From Steroidobacteraceae bacterium (GTDB lineage: Bacteria > Pseudomonadota > Gammaproteobacteria > Steroidobacterales > Steroidobacteraceae), in assembly GCA_025458905.1 (NCBI GenBank), contig JALORN010000001.1:124001-188000 (forward strand): 64,000 bases of DNA, given 5' to 3'. Of the stretch, positions 22,131-31,248 are shown one piece after another (position 1 is the stretch's first letter; each line of letters begins with the position of its first letter). Below the pieces are notes generated by a model. That model did not search any database and was not told the DNA's origin. It worked only from the letters and a program-made list of their open reading frames with translations. A program made the translations under genes and the position numbers.

Positions 22131-24992
22131 ATGCCGGAAGCGGTGCGTCGGCCCTGGGCCGTGTGCCTCGCCCTGCTGCTGCTGGTCGCCCACGGGACGT
22201 CGGTCGTCCTCGCGGCCACGTCGCGGCAGGTCGATTTCGACATCCCGAGCCAGCGGGCCGACCGCGCGCTCACCGCGTTCGCCAGGCAGGCGGGCCTGAC
22301 GCTGGTGTTCCCCTTCGACCGGGTCAGCCGGGCGCGGGCGAACGCCCTCGTCGGCCGCTATGGCGTCGAGGAAGGGCTGGAGCGCCTGCTGAAGGGCACC
22401 GGGCTGCGAGGGGTCGCGGCCGACGGCTCGCAGCTGGTCATCGAGAGAACGACATCCACAGGGGAGAACGACAACGTGAATCGCAGGCAAGCGGGCAGGC
22501 AGGGTCGGATGCTCGGGCTGGTCGTGGCGCTGCTCGGCGGCACGGCCGCGGCCCAGACGGGCACGCAGGGGTCGACGGCGGCGACGGAATCGACCGCACT
22601 CGAGGAGGTCACCGTCACCGCGCGCAAGCGCGAGGAGTCGCTGGTCGACATCCCGGTGGCGGTGTCGGCCTTCTCGGCCGCGCGCATCCAGGAGGTCGGC
22701 GTGCTCGACCTCGAGTCGCTGGCGCGGTTCTCGCCAGGCCTGAGCGTGGTCAACCAGGGCGCGGGCCTCGGCGGCCGCCTCCTCTCGGGCATCCGCTTCC
22801 GCGGCATGAACCCGACCGTGTTCACGCCCTCGACCCAGATCGGCGCGCTGTTCGTCGACGGCATCTTCTTCCTCGGCGGCGCGCAGTCGATCGGCTTCGA
22901 GGACGTCGAGCGCGTCGAGGTGATCCGCGGCCCGCAGGCCGCCTACTTCGGCCGCTCCACCTTCGGTGGCGCCATCAACTACATCACCCGCGACCCCGCG
23001 CGCGAGTTCGGCGGCGACCTGCTGGTCGACTACAGCCCGTCCTACGACAACAACGCGCTGACCTTCGCCGTCGAGGGACCGATCCTCGGCGAGACGCTGC
23101 GCGGCCGCATCTCGGCGAGCACCCGCGAGAAAGGTGCGCAGTATCGCGCCACCGACGGCGGGGAGCTCGGCCGCGAGAAGACCGAGACGCTGGCCGGCAC
23201 GCTGCTCTTCGAGCCCAGCGAGCAGCTGCGCATCAAGCTGCGCGCGAGCTACGCCGAGGAGGACGATGGCCCGCCGCTCGCGAGCATGGTCAGCTTCACC
23301 CGCGTCGGCAACTGCCGCCCCGGCACGCCGATCTCCTACCTCAACGCGGCCGGCAACGTCGTCAACGGCATGCTGACCCAGCCCTTCCACTGCGGCCCGC
23401 TGCCGTTCTCGCGCTCGGCGATCGACAGCAACACCAACTTCCCCGGCGTGCTGCCGCCGGCGCTGTTCGCGCCCGGCCCGGGGCGCCCGCCGCAGAACCT
23501 GCCGCTCGACGTGCGCGCCACGCTGGTCGACAACAGCTTCGGCAGCGGCCTGCTCGCCGAGGCGCCGCGCCTCGGCCGCTTCGGGCTGCTGCGCCGCATC
23601 GAGCGCTACTCGGCGCTGGTCGACTACGAGTTCGCGAACGCCTTCACGCTCTCGGGCGCGATCGCCTACAACGAGCAGAACGGCAACGCGATCCGCGACG
23701 GCGACTTCTCGGCGACCCAGGCGGTCTACATCGGCGCGCCGTCGAAGTTCGAGGACTACAGCGGCGAGCTGCGCCTCGCCTACGACGGCGGCGGCCGGCT
23801 GCGCGCGATGGTCGGCGCCAACTACTACAAGCAGGACACCAACCAGGGCTTCGTCAACGGCGTCGAGGCGACCTTCGGCTTCCGCATCCCGGCGACCGGC
23901 CCGCTGACGCGCCCGAACCCGCTGCAGAACCCCTCGGCGGCCGACGAGATCACGACCACGGGCTTCTTCGGCTCGGTCGACTTCGACCTGCTCGAGCAGC
24001 TGACCTTCACCCTCGAGGCGCGCTACCAGGTCGACGAGGTCGGCCGCTTCTCCGGCAGCGAGCTGATCGGCCTGACCGCCGAGCCGACCTACGAGTCGAA
24101 GGAGTTCCTGCCGCGCGCGATCGTCTCGTGGCGACCGCTCGAGGCCACCACCGTCTATGCGCAGTACGCCCGCGGCACCCTGCCGGGCGACAACACCAAC
24201 CTCGCCGTGTTCCGCACGCTGACGCCCGCGCAGCGCGCCGAGGTGCAGGCGAACCTCGGCGGCGACATCGGCGAGCAGATCGACGCCGAGATCCTCGACA
24301 GCTACGAGCTCGGCATCAAGCAGGAGCTGTTCGATTCGCGGCTGCGCTACGCCCTGACCGCTTACTGGATGGAGTGGAAGAACCAGAAGGCCTCGGCGAC
24401 GATCTTCCTGACCGCCGACAACGGCCGCACGGTCGGCTTCCGCGTGCCCGGCGACTCGGAGATCAAGGGCATCGAGTTCGAGGCCGACTGGGCCGCGACG
24501 GATTCGCTCGCGCTCGGCGCGACGTTCAACTGGACCGACGCGCAGTACACCGACTTCAAGCTCGCGGCCAACGCGGCGTTCTTCGGCGGCACCGCGCTCG
24601 CGGGCTACAACGCCAGGGGCAACACCCAGCCGCGCTTCCCCGAGCTCAACGGCACGCTGTCGGCCACCTACTCGGCGCCCTTCGGCGAGAGCTGGAAGTG
24701 GTCGCTGCGCGGCGACGTGGTCTACACCGGCAAGCAGTACGTGGACGAGCTGAACCTCGCCTGGGTGGATGCGTTCACCACCGCCAACGCGCGCCTGGCG
24801 TTCCGGCGCGACGACAGCTTCACGGTGGAGCTGTACGCCAACAACCTGCTCGACGAGGAGGGCTGGGCCACCGCGGCGGGCGCCGTCGACCTGTCGCTCG
24901 CGCAGTTCGTGACCCTGCCGCTGCAGCGCGGTGCCACCAGCACGCCGATCGACCGGCGCGCCGTCGGTGTGCGGGTCACGTACGACTTCTGA
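22131..24992 (+). CDS. TonB-dependent outer-membrane receptor with N-terminal STN signalling domain
   Basis: 953 residues from ATG 22131. Signal peptide (VCLALLLLVAHGTSVVLAA), then an STN domain (VDFDIPSQRADRALTAFARQ through LKGTGLRGVAADGSQLVIE), as in receptors that signal to FecR. After it comes a second, fully formed signal peptide (NRRQAGRQGR, LGLVVALLGGTAAAQ), then the TonB box and plug (LEEVTVTARKREESLVDIPV, VEVIRGPQAAYFGRSTFGGA) and a 22-strand-type barrel with the C-terminal FTVELYANNLLDEEGW and final aromatic F. An internal GTG at 22476 with a good ribosome site would yield an 838-residue receptor without STN. Substrate unknown; the sequence looks like receptors of the iron-complex or organic-substrate kind. 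Confidence 0.9.
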   Translation: MPEAVRRPWAVCLALLLLVAHGTSVVLAATSRQVDFDIPSQRADRALTAFARQAGLTLVFPFDRVSRARANALVGRYGVEEGLERLLKGTGLRGVAADGSQLVIERTTSTGENDNVNRRQAGRQGRMLGLVVALLGGTAAAQTGTQGSTAATESTALEEVTVTARKREESLVDIPVAVSAFSAARIQEVGVLDLESLARFSPGLSVVNQGAGLGGRLLSGIRFRGMNPTVFTPSTQIGALFVDGIFFLGGAQSIGFEDVERVEVIRGPQAAYFGRSTFGGAINYITRDPAREFGGDLLVDYSPSYDNNALTFAVEGPILGETLRGRISASTREKGAQYRATDGGELGREKTETLAGTLLFEPSEQLRIKLRASYAEEDDGPPLASMVSFTRVGNCRPGTPISYLNAAGNVVNGMLTQPFHCGPLPFSRSAIDSNTNFPGVLPPALFAPGPGRPPQNLPLDVRATLVDNSFGSGLLAEAPRLGRFGLLRRIERYSALVDYEFANAFTLSGAIAYNEQNGNAIRDGDFSATQAVYIGAPSKFEDYSGELRLAYDGGGRLRAMVGANYYKQDTNQGFVNGVEATFGFRIPATGPLTRPNPLQNPSAADEITTTGFFGSVDFDLLEQLTFTLEARYQVDEVGRFSGSELIGLTAEPTYESKEFLPRAIVSWRPLEATTVYAQYARGTLPGDNTNLAVFRTLTPAQRAEVQANLGGDIGEQIDAEILDSYELGIKQELFDSRLRYALTAYWMEWKNQKASATIFLTADNGRTVGFRVPGDSEIKGIEFEADWAATDSLALGATFNWTDAQYTDFKLAANAAFFGGTALAGYNARGNTQPRFPELNGTLSATYSAPFGESWKWSLRGDVVYTGKQYVDELNLAWVDAFTTANARLAFRRDDSFTVELYANNLLDEEGWATAAGAVDLSLAQFVTLPLQRGATSTPIDRRAVGVRVTYDF
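22461..22478 (+). promoter_or_regulatory. Internal ribosome-binding site and GTG start inside the TonB receptor gene
   Basis: GGGGAG at 22461-22466 stands 9 bases before GTG 22476, which opens a classical signal peptide (basic NRRQAGRQGR, hydrophobic core, cleavage near AAAQ). The frame is the same as the upstream STN-coding part and has no stop between. Confidence 0.65.
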
Positions 24993-25005
24993 TAGGGTCG
25001 CCGAC

Positions 25006-26403
25006 ATGGACAGACGCGACCTCCTCAAGGCCGCCACGCTCGCCGGCATCCCGGCGGGCGTGGCGGCGTGCGCCACGAGCCCCACGATGAATACCGCGAC
25101 CCGCGGGGCAGAGCTGCCCCCCGGCCCCTCCCCGGCCGAGATCCTGCGCAAGGCCCCGCCGGTCGACCTCGAGCGCGCGTACGCGACGATGGAGCGCGAC
25201 GGCCTGTCGGGCCTCGTGCTGATGAACCCGGTGAACGTCTACCACTTCACCGGGTTCTGGCCGGCGACCTCGCGGATGGGCTTCCGGCCCGGGGCCTATG
25301 CGCTCGTCAGCCGCGACCCGCGGCAGCCCGTCGCGGTGGTCGCCGCCGAGTTCACCTACTACTACCTGCTCGCCGACAACGCCTACGAATATCCGTTCCA
25401 GGTGTTCCTGTTCACCGGGCCCGCGGATCGCGAGCAGCTGGCCGCGGCGCGCGCCGGGCGCTACCAGGTCGATGCGCCCGCGGCGCCCGCCGGCTCGACG
25501 ATCTTCAAGGACGCCGGGCGCGAGCCCATGATGGACACGGAACGCGCGCGCCTCGCGGCAGCGCAGGCTGCCGTCGCGCGCCAGCCCGTCAGCGCCGACG
25601 CCGAGTTCGCCCTGCTCAAGGCGATCCGCTCGCTCGGGCTCGACCGCGGCAAGGTCGGCATCGACGAGGCCGAGCTCGCGCCGCTGTTCGCCTCGGCCGG
25701 CCTCGCCACCCAGGTCGTGCCCGGCGACGACACGCTGAAGCGCATCCGGATGGTCAAGTCGGCGCGCGAGCTGCAGCTGATGCGCTACGCCGCCACCGCC
25801 AACATGCAGGCCGCGCTCGCCGCCGCGGCAACCGCGCGCGCCGGCGCCTCGTACCGCGAGCTGCGCTCCACGTTCTTCGCGGAAGCGGCGCGCCGCGGCA
25901 ACCGCGGCGTGTTCATGGTGATCGGTGGCATCTCGGCCGAGGGCGTCGACCGGCCGCTGCGTGACGGCGACGCCTTCCTGTTCGACGCGGTCAGCGAGGG
26001 CGCCGGCTACCACGGCGACTTCGCGCGCACCGTGTTCGTCGGCGAACCGCGGCCGACGATGAAGAAGGCCGCCGAGGCCATCACCCTCGGCTGGGCCACG
26101 GTGCGCGACGCGCTGCGCCCCGGCCTGCGGCTCTCCGAGATCACCGCCCTCGGCCGCGACACCCTGCGCAAGGCCGGCTACGACTTCAACGTCGCCTTCG
26201 GCCCGCACAGCGTCGGCCTGTTCCACAGCGACTCCTCCGGCCTCGGCGACGTCGCGCTGGAGCCGGGCATGGTCCTCTCGGTCGACTGCCCGGTGATGCA
26301 GGCCGGCATCGGCGGCACGGCCCACCTCGAGGACCTGACGCTGATCACCCCGACGGGCTCGGAGCGCATCCACCCTGGGGCGGAGACGATCGTCCAGGTC
26401 TGA
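25006..26403 (+). CDS. Tat-exported lipoprotein of the M24 metallopeptidase family
   Basis: 465 residues. Twin-arginine signal (MDRRDLLKAATLAG) with a lipobox-like VAAC, so probably a periplasmic lipoprotein. Pita-bread fold M24 domain in the C-terminal half: metal ligands Asp and Asp 11 residues apart (LFDAVSEGAGYHGDFART), His (FNVAFGPHSVGLF), and Glu (TAHLEDLTLIT). At the place of the usual Glu in VEPG there is Asp (LSVDCPV), also seen in the second M24 protein here. It follows the TonB receptor by 13 bp, so the imported compound may be its substrate or the peptidase may process it. Prolidase, aminopeptidase or a creatinase-like C-N hydrolase are all possible. Confidence 0.85.
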   Translation: MDRRDLLKAATLAGIPAGVAACATSPTMNTATRGAELPPGPSPAEILRKAPPVDLERAYATMERDGLSGLVLMNPVNVYHFTGFWPATSRMGFRPGAYALVSRDPRQPVAVVAAEFTYYYLLADNAYEYPFQVFLFTGPADREQLAAARAGRYQVDAPAAPAGSTIFKDAGREPMMDTERARLAAAQAAVARQPVSADAEFALLKAIRSLGLDRGKVGIDEAELAPLFASAGLATQVVPGDDTLKRIRMVKSARELQLMRYAATANMQAALAAAATARAGASYRELRSTFFAEAARRGNRGVFMVIGGISAEGVDRPLRDGDAFLFDAVSEGAGYHGDFARTVFVGEPRPTMKKAAEAITLGWATVRDALRPGLRLSEITALGRDTLRKAGYDFNVAFGPHSVGLFHSDSSGLGDVALEPGMVLSVDCPVMQAGIGGTAHLEDLTLITPTGSERIHPGAETIVQV

Positions 26404-26427
26404 TCGCCGCGCGCCGCGCCGCGCGAG

Positions 26428-28428
26428 TCAGTCCACCCCGGGCGCCGGCCCCGCCACGCTGTTCGCCAGCCATTGCAGCAGCTGTTCCGGGTCCACCGGC
26501 TTCGTCAGGTGCTCGTCGAAGCCCGCGTCGCGGCTGCGCTGGCGGTCGCGCTCCTGTCCCCAGCCGGTGATCGCCACCAGGCGCGTGGCGACGCCCCAGG
26601 GCTGGCTGCGGATCCAGCGGGCGACCTCGTGGCCATCGAGGCGCGGCAGGCCGATGTCGAGCAGCACGACGTCGGGGCGCAGCAGCTCGGCGACCTCGGT
26701 GGCCGCGACGCCATCGTTGACGGTGCGGGTCACGTAGCCCTCCAGGGCGAGCACGCGCGCGAGCGCATCGGCCGCATCCACGTTGTCGTCGACGATCAGC
26801 AGCCGCGCCTGCCTGCCCACCTGCCGCGGGGCGCCACCGGCCGGGGGTGCCTCGGGCGCAGCGGACGGCGCCGGGGTGCGCGGCAGCGCCAGCGTGAATT
26901 CGCTGCCGTGCCCGCGTCCCTTGCTCGAGGCGTGGAGGCGGCCGCCGTGCAGCTGCGCGAGCTGGCGCGACAGCGGCAGGCCGATGCCGAGGCCGGACTG
27001 CATGCGCTTGCCGGTGTCGGTGCGGGCGAACAGCTCGAAGATCGGCTCGAGCTCGTCGGGCGCGAGGCCGGTGCCGTCGTCGCGCACGCAGAGGCGCACC
27101 TCGTCCGCGTCGCACTCGACCGCCACCTCGATGTGGCCACCGGGTTCGGTGTACTTCGCGGCGTTGTGCAGCAGGTTGCCGACGATCTGCGCGAGGCGGG
27201 TAGGGTCGCCGCGCACGGGCGCGGCGCTCTCCGGCAGGCTGACGCGCAACTCGTGCCGCAGCGCCTCGATCAGCGGCCGGGCGGTGTCGGCGGCCTCGTG
27301 GACGATGGTGCGCAGGTCGAGCACGTCGCTGCGCAGCTCGAGCCTCCCGCGCGTGATGCGCCCGACGTCGAGCAGGTCGTCGAGCAGGCGGGCCATGTGC
27401 GCGACCTGCCGCGCGACCATGCGGCGCGCGTCGGTGGCGACGGGCCCGGGCGTGCCGGGCTCGAGCAGCCGCAGGGCGTAGCGGATCGGCGCGAGCGGGT
27501 TGCGCAGCTCGTGCGCGAGCGTCGCGAGGAACTCGTCCTTGCGGCGGTCCGCCTCGGTCAGCGCCTGGCGGGCATGCTCCTGCTCGCTGACGTCGATCAC
27601 GTTGCCGACGATCTGCTCGAGCCGGCCGTCGGCGTCGCGTACGAACAGCGCATGGTCCCACAGCCAGAGATACTGGCCCGCGGCGTTCAGCGCACGGTAG
27701 CGGCAGCTGATGTTGCCGACCCCGGAGTCGCGAGCCTCGTCCCACAGCCGGCGGATCCGCGGCCAGTCCTCGGGATGCACGCGTGAGTCCCACCACCCGC
27801 TGGGCATCGTCTGCACGTCCTCCCGGTAGCCGAGCAGCGTCTCGAAGCCGGGACTGCGCACCACCGCGCCGGTGGCGACGTCGATCTCATAGAGATAGCC
27901 GCGCAGCGCCTGCGCGGCGAGGCGATAGCGCCGCTCCTCGCGCCGCAGCGCCACCTCGGTCGCACGCTGGGCCTCGATCGCCTGCTCGAGGCGGCGGTTG
28001 ACGGACTCGAGCTCGGCCGTGCGGGCATCGACCAGGCGCTGCAGCTCGGCGGGGGTCTTCAGCTGCAGCGCCTGCGGCATGATCCAGGCGAGCGAGAACG
28101 CGGTGCCGGCCGACACCAGGCCGGTCGCGAGCTTCACCGCGCCGTCGAGGCGGTAATCCGGGTTCCAGATCGTCCAGATGCCCAGCAGATGCGTGCTGCC
28201 GCAGAGCACTATGAAGCCGGCGAACAGCACCGGCATCCACCAGTACGGGATCTCGTTGCGCCGCCGGCGCACGAAGTACCACAGGATCGCCGGGATCGCG
28301 AAGTACGAGGCGCCGATCAGCCCGTCGGCCACCACGTGCAGCCACAGCACCGAGGGCTGCCACAGGTAGCAGTGGCCGTGCGGCATGTAGCTGGCCGAGT
28401 CGAGCAGCCAGGCGAAAGGATTGTCCAT
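26428..28428 (-). CDS. Hybrid histidine kinase with ethylene-receptor-like membrane sensor
   Basis: 666 residues. The N-terminus has three membrane helices resembling the copper-dependent ethylene-binding domain of plant ETR1: ADGLIGASYFAIP, FVRRRRNEIPYWWMP and FIVLCGSTHLLGIW, with Asp35, Tyr42, Cys76 and His80 spaced as in ETR1 (D25, Y32, C65, H69). Then a coiled coil, a PAS/PAC region (LYEIDVATGAVVRSPGFE, WLWDHALFVRD), HisKA with FLATLAHELRNPLAPI, HATPase with NAAKYTEPG, DDGTGLAPDE and GIGLPLSRQL, and a receiver domain with phospho-acceptor Asp in VVLLDIGLPRLDG. It is convergent with the M24 gene, and no output regulator is adjacent. Confidence 0.9.
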   Translation of the reverse strand: MDNPFAWLLDSASYMPHGHCYLWQPSVLWLHVVADGLIGASYFAIPAILWYFVRRRRNEIPYWWMPVLFAGFIVLCGSTHLLGIWTIWNPDYRLDGAVKLATGLVSAGTAFSLAWIMPQALQLKTPAELQRLVDARTAELESVNRRLEQAIEAQRATEVALRREERRYRLAAQALRGYLYEIDVATGAVVRSPGFETLLGYREDVQTMPSGWWDSRVHPEDWPRIRRLWDEARDSGVGNISCRYRALNAAGQYLWLWDHALFVRDADGRLEQIVGNVIDVSEQEHARQALTEADRRKDEFLATLAHELRNPLAPIRYALRLLEPGTPGPVATDARRMVARQVAHMARLLDDLLDVGRITRGRLELRSDVLDLRTIVHEAADTARPLIEALRHELRVSLPESAAPVRGDPTRLAQIVGNLLHNAAKYTEPGGHIEVAVECDADEVRLCVRDDGTGLAPDELEPIFELFARTDTGKRMQSGLGIGLPLSRQLAQLHGGRLHASSKGRGHGSEFTLALPRTPAPSAAPEAPPAGGAPRQVGRQARLLIVDDNVDAADALARVLALEGYVTRTVNDGVAATEVAELLRPDVVLLDIGLPRLDGHEVARWIRSQPWGVATRLVAITGWGQERDRQRSRDAGFDEHLTKPVDPEQLLQWLANSVAGPAPGVD

Positions 28429-28577
28429 CGAGCGCCCCCCGCGACGCGGCGCCGGAGATGCGCCGCGGAAATCGCGCCGATGCTAGTGGACGGGGCGCAG
28501 GACGCTGTGTGGGCGAGCGCACGCAGCCCGGGCGATCGCGACCGGTGGCTCGGCAGGCGAGACCGGGTTGCGCATCA

Positions 28578-29195
28578 TCACGCGGGACGGCGCGGCCCGC
28601 GGCTGCCCGGGGTGAACTGCACGCGGCACGAGTCGCCGACGTCGGCGTCGAGCACCGCGCGGAAGTAGCGCAGGGCGAGCGCGGTGTCGGCGGGACGGCG
28701 CGCCGCGAGGCAGTCGCGCGGGATCACCAGTCGCAGGTCGCGCACGTAGGCGTCGTTGGCGGTGAACAGCACGCACTGGTGGCTGGTCGCGCCGGTCAGC
28801 ACCAGCGTCCGCGCGCCGAGGTACTGCAGCAGCGTGTCGAGCGCGGTCGCGAAGAAGCCGGAATGCTTGGGCTTCAGCACGCGATAGTCCTCGGGCGACG
28901 GCCGCAGCAGCCGCGCGATCGCCGCGCCCGGCTTGCCGCGGCGCGCGCAGCGCCGCAGCAGGCCGCCGAAGTCGGAGCGCCAGCGCCCGCCGTTGTCGTT
29001 GACGTAGATGGTCGGCACGCCGGCGGCGGCGGCACGCCGCTTCAGGGCGAGGATCCGCGGCGCGACGGCGCCCGCCGAGCGCAGCAGCTCGTCGCCGCCC
29101 TCGAACGCGAACTCGGAGATCATGTCGATCACCAGCAGCGCCATCGTCGAGCGGTCGGGCGCAGCACCGTGCAGGTCGTGGTGGGCATCGGGCAT
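28578..29195 (-). CDS. Isochorismatase-family cysteine hydrolase
   Basis: 205 residues. The catalytic triad is readable: Asp in ALLVIDMISEF, Lys in VLKPKHSGFF, and Cys in LVLTGATSHQCVLFTANDAY. Members hydrolyse N-carbamoyl or amide bonds (for example ureidoacrylate, nicotinamide, biuret); the specific substrate is unknown. The start MPDAHHD was chosen because the upstream extension lacks domain character. It is divergent from the SDR gene. Confidence 0.85.
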   Translation of the reverse strand: MPDAHHDLHGAAPDRSTMALLVIDMISEFAFEGGDELLRSAGAVAPRILALKRRAAAAGVPTIYVNDNGGRWRSDFGGLLRRCARRGKPGAAIARLLRPSPEDYRVLKPKHSGFFATALDTLLQYLGARTLVLTGATSHQCVLFTANDAYVRDLRLVIPRDCLAARRPADTALALRYFRAVLDADVGDSCRVQFTPGSRGPRRPA

Positions 29196-29360
29196 GGCGT
29201 GCAGCGGGTACCGGCTCTCCTGACGGTCCGGGCAGCCTAGGGGAGCCTGGGTCGGCACGAGGTCCGTGCAGCGCCTACATCCGCAGTCGTCGCCGGACGA
29301 CAGGGCATCCTCGGCCGACGCACCTACATTGGCAGCCCGCAACCACCCCAGGAGCCCGGC

Positions 29361-30152
29361 ATGGATGCCCGCAATCGCCCTCTCGCCGTCGTCACCGGTG
29401 CCTCGAGCGGCATCGGCTTCGAACTGGCCGTGCAATGCGCCCGGCACGGCTTCGACCTCGTGGTCGCCGCCGACCGTCCGCTCGACGACGCGGTGGGCAC
29501 GCTGCGCGCCTATCGCGCCGGGGTCGAGGCGGTACAGGCCGACCTCTCCACCGTCGAGGGCGTGGATCGCCTGCTCGCGGCGATCGGCGAGCGGCCCGTG
29601 GAAGCCCTGCTGGCCAACGCCGGCCAGGGCGTCGGCAGCGCGTTCCTCGACCGCGAGTTCGACGAGCTACGCCGGGTGATCGACACCAACGTCACCGGCA
29701 CGCTGTACTTGCTGCATGCCGTGCTGCGACGGATGCGTGCCCGCGGCCGCGGGCGCGTGCTGGTGACCGGCTCGATCGCCGGCTACATGCCGGGCAGCTT
29801 CCATGCGGTGTACAACGCCAGCAAGGCGTTCATCGATTCCTTCGCCTGGGCGCTGCGCGACGAGCTCGAGGGCAGCGGCGTGACGGTCACCTGCCTGATG
29901 CCGGGAGCGACCGACACGGAGTTCTTCGAGCACGCGGGGCTGCTGGACACGCGCCTCGCGCAGCAGAAGAAGGATGACCCGGCGATGGTCGCGCGGCTCG
30001 GCTTCGAAGCGATGATGGCCGGCGAAGGGGGCGTCGTCACCGGACTGCGCAACAAGCTGCAGGTGGCCGCGGCGCGGGTGACGCCTGCACCGGCGCTGGC
30101 GGCGCTGCACGGGACGCTGGCGCGTCCCGGCTCGGCGGATCAGAACGCGTAG
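29361..30152 (+). CDS. Short-chain dehydrogenase/reductase
   Basis: 263 residues, classical SDR with NAD(P) loop VTGASSGIGFELA, NAG motif LLANAGQGVGS, catalytic Ser in VTGSIAGYMPG, and YNASKAF (Tyr and Lys of YxxxK). MPGATDTEFFEHAG follows, as in the DltE/short-chain subgroup. A CCAGGAGC ribosome site precedes the ATG. The substrate is unknown. Its last 13 bases overlap the converging DUF481 gene. Confidence 0.88.
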   Translation: MDARNRPLAVVTGASSGIGFELAVQCARHGFDLVVAADRPLDDAVGTLRAYRAGVEAVQADLSTVEGVDRLLAAIGERPVEALLANAGQGVGSAFLDREFDELRRVIDTNVTGTLYLLHAVLRRMRARGRGRVLVTGSIAGYMPGSFHAVYNASKAFIDSFAWALRDELEGSGVTVTCLMPGATDTEFFEHAGLLDTRLAQQKKDDPAMVARLGFEAMMAGEGGVVTGLRNKLQVAAARVTPAPALAALHGTLARPGSADQNA

Positions 30153-30847
30153 ACGAGGTTGACGGTCGTCAGCGTGTCGGTGTTCTGCAGGCCCGCAGGC
30201 GGGTCGGTGTTGTGGCGGACGTCGAGGCCGACCGACAGCGCGAACTTGTCGCTCATCTTCACCTGCAGCGCCAGCACGTTCGACACGAAGGTGTTGTTCG
30301 CGCCGGCCTCGACCACGAAGGTGTCGAGGATCTTCGTGGTGGCGGTCAGCGCATGCTCGAACTTCAGGTCGCCGCGGAAGATGGCGTCGCCCTGGGTCTC
30401 GCCGGTCGGCGTGAGCTTGAGGCGGCGATAACCGACACCGGCCTGGCCACTGAACTTGGTGCGCTCGGTGTCGACGAACTTGTAGCCGTAACCGGTCGAG
30501 GCGCTCGCCTGGTAGTCGAAGCCGCTGAACTCGTCCTGCTCGTAGCGCAGGCCCCCGAACCAGAACGACCGCTCGGTCAGCTTGTAGTCGGACTGCCAGG
30601 CGGCGCCGTAGCGCTCGGCGGTCTTCACGCCGGCGTTGGTCGCGCGCAGCGCGGCGACGCCGAACGCGTGCTTCCAGCGATCCACCTCGCGCGAGGTGTC
30701 GAGCTTCACGTTGGCGGTGTCGGTGTCGGCGTTGCCGCGTGCGAACACGATGCCGACCTCGCCCTTGCCCTTCCATTGCGCGGCGGCGGGGAGGGAGGCG
30801 CCGAGCGCGAGCGCGGCGAGGAGGATCGTCGACAGGTATCGGGACAT
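30140..30847 (-). CDS. DUF481 (YdiY-like) outer-membrane beta-barrel protein
   Basis: 235 residues. Signal peptide MSRYLSTILLAALALGASLPAAAQ, then alternating beta strands (KGEVGIVFARGNADTDTANV, YGYKFVDTERTKFSGQAGVGYR) ending in the barrel C-terminal Phe (TVNLVYAF). Matches DUF481, putative salt- or stress-induced outer-membrane proteins of unknown role. Single gene, convergent with the SDR. Confidence 0.87.
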   Translation of the reverse strand: MSRYLSTILLAALALGASLPAAAQWKGKGEVGIVFARGNADTDTANVKLDTSREVDRWKHAFGVAALRATNAGVKTAERYGAAWQSDYKLTERSFWFGGLRYEQDEFSGFDYQASASTGYGYKFVDTERTKFSGQAGVGYRRLKLTPTGETQGDAIFRGDLKFEHALTATTKILDTFVVEAGANNTFVSNVLALQVKMSDKFALSVGLDVRHNTDPPAGLQNTDTLTTVNLVYAF

Positions 30848-31248
30848 GGGAGGCCTCGGGCGGGTGCGTGGGGAGCGGGCGACGGAACCGCACGGACGCA
30901 GGCAGCACGCGCATCGCAGGGCGATGCCGCGACGACCCGGAACGGGAGATTGCGACGGGGTGCCGGCTTACCCGGCCGGCATGCACCATTTTACTGGGAA
31001 GCGCGGCGGTGTGCGACGGCGCGCGGCGCGCGGACCTTGAACAACTGTCAGGACTGCACCGGCGGCACTCCCGTCGCGAGCCGGGCCGGCAGCCCCCGGA
31101 GCCGGCGCCACGAGGGACCGGGGTAGGCGCTCGCTGACCGCCGGATGCTGCGCCTGCGCCTATCTGGCCACGCCGTGCCGCCCCTAGGCTCGATGCACTT
31201 CCACCGTCCATCCGCGGTCCCGCCGGACCCGCCAGCCAGGAGCCATCC
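30848..31248. other. Intergenic region between divergent genes
   Basis: About 400 bp with no convincing gene. It should hold the promoters for DUF481 (minus) and the hemerythrin gene (plus). An inverted GCCGGC pair (around 30961-30980) next to a relatively AT-rich CACCATTTTACTGGG is the only structure I noticed; I see no recognisable riboswitch. Confidence 0.5.

Noticed and set aside
22017-25151. Minus-strand frame of 1044 codons antisense to the TonB receptor
   Set aside because: Shadow of the receptor gene; composition dominated by Arg, Ala, Val and Asp typical of antisense GC-rich frames.
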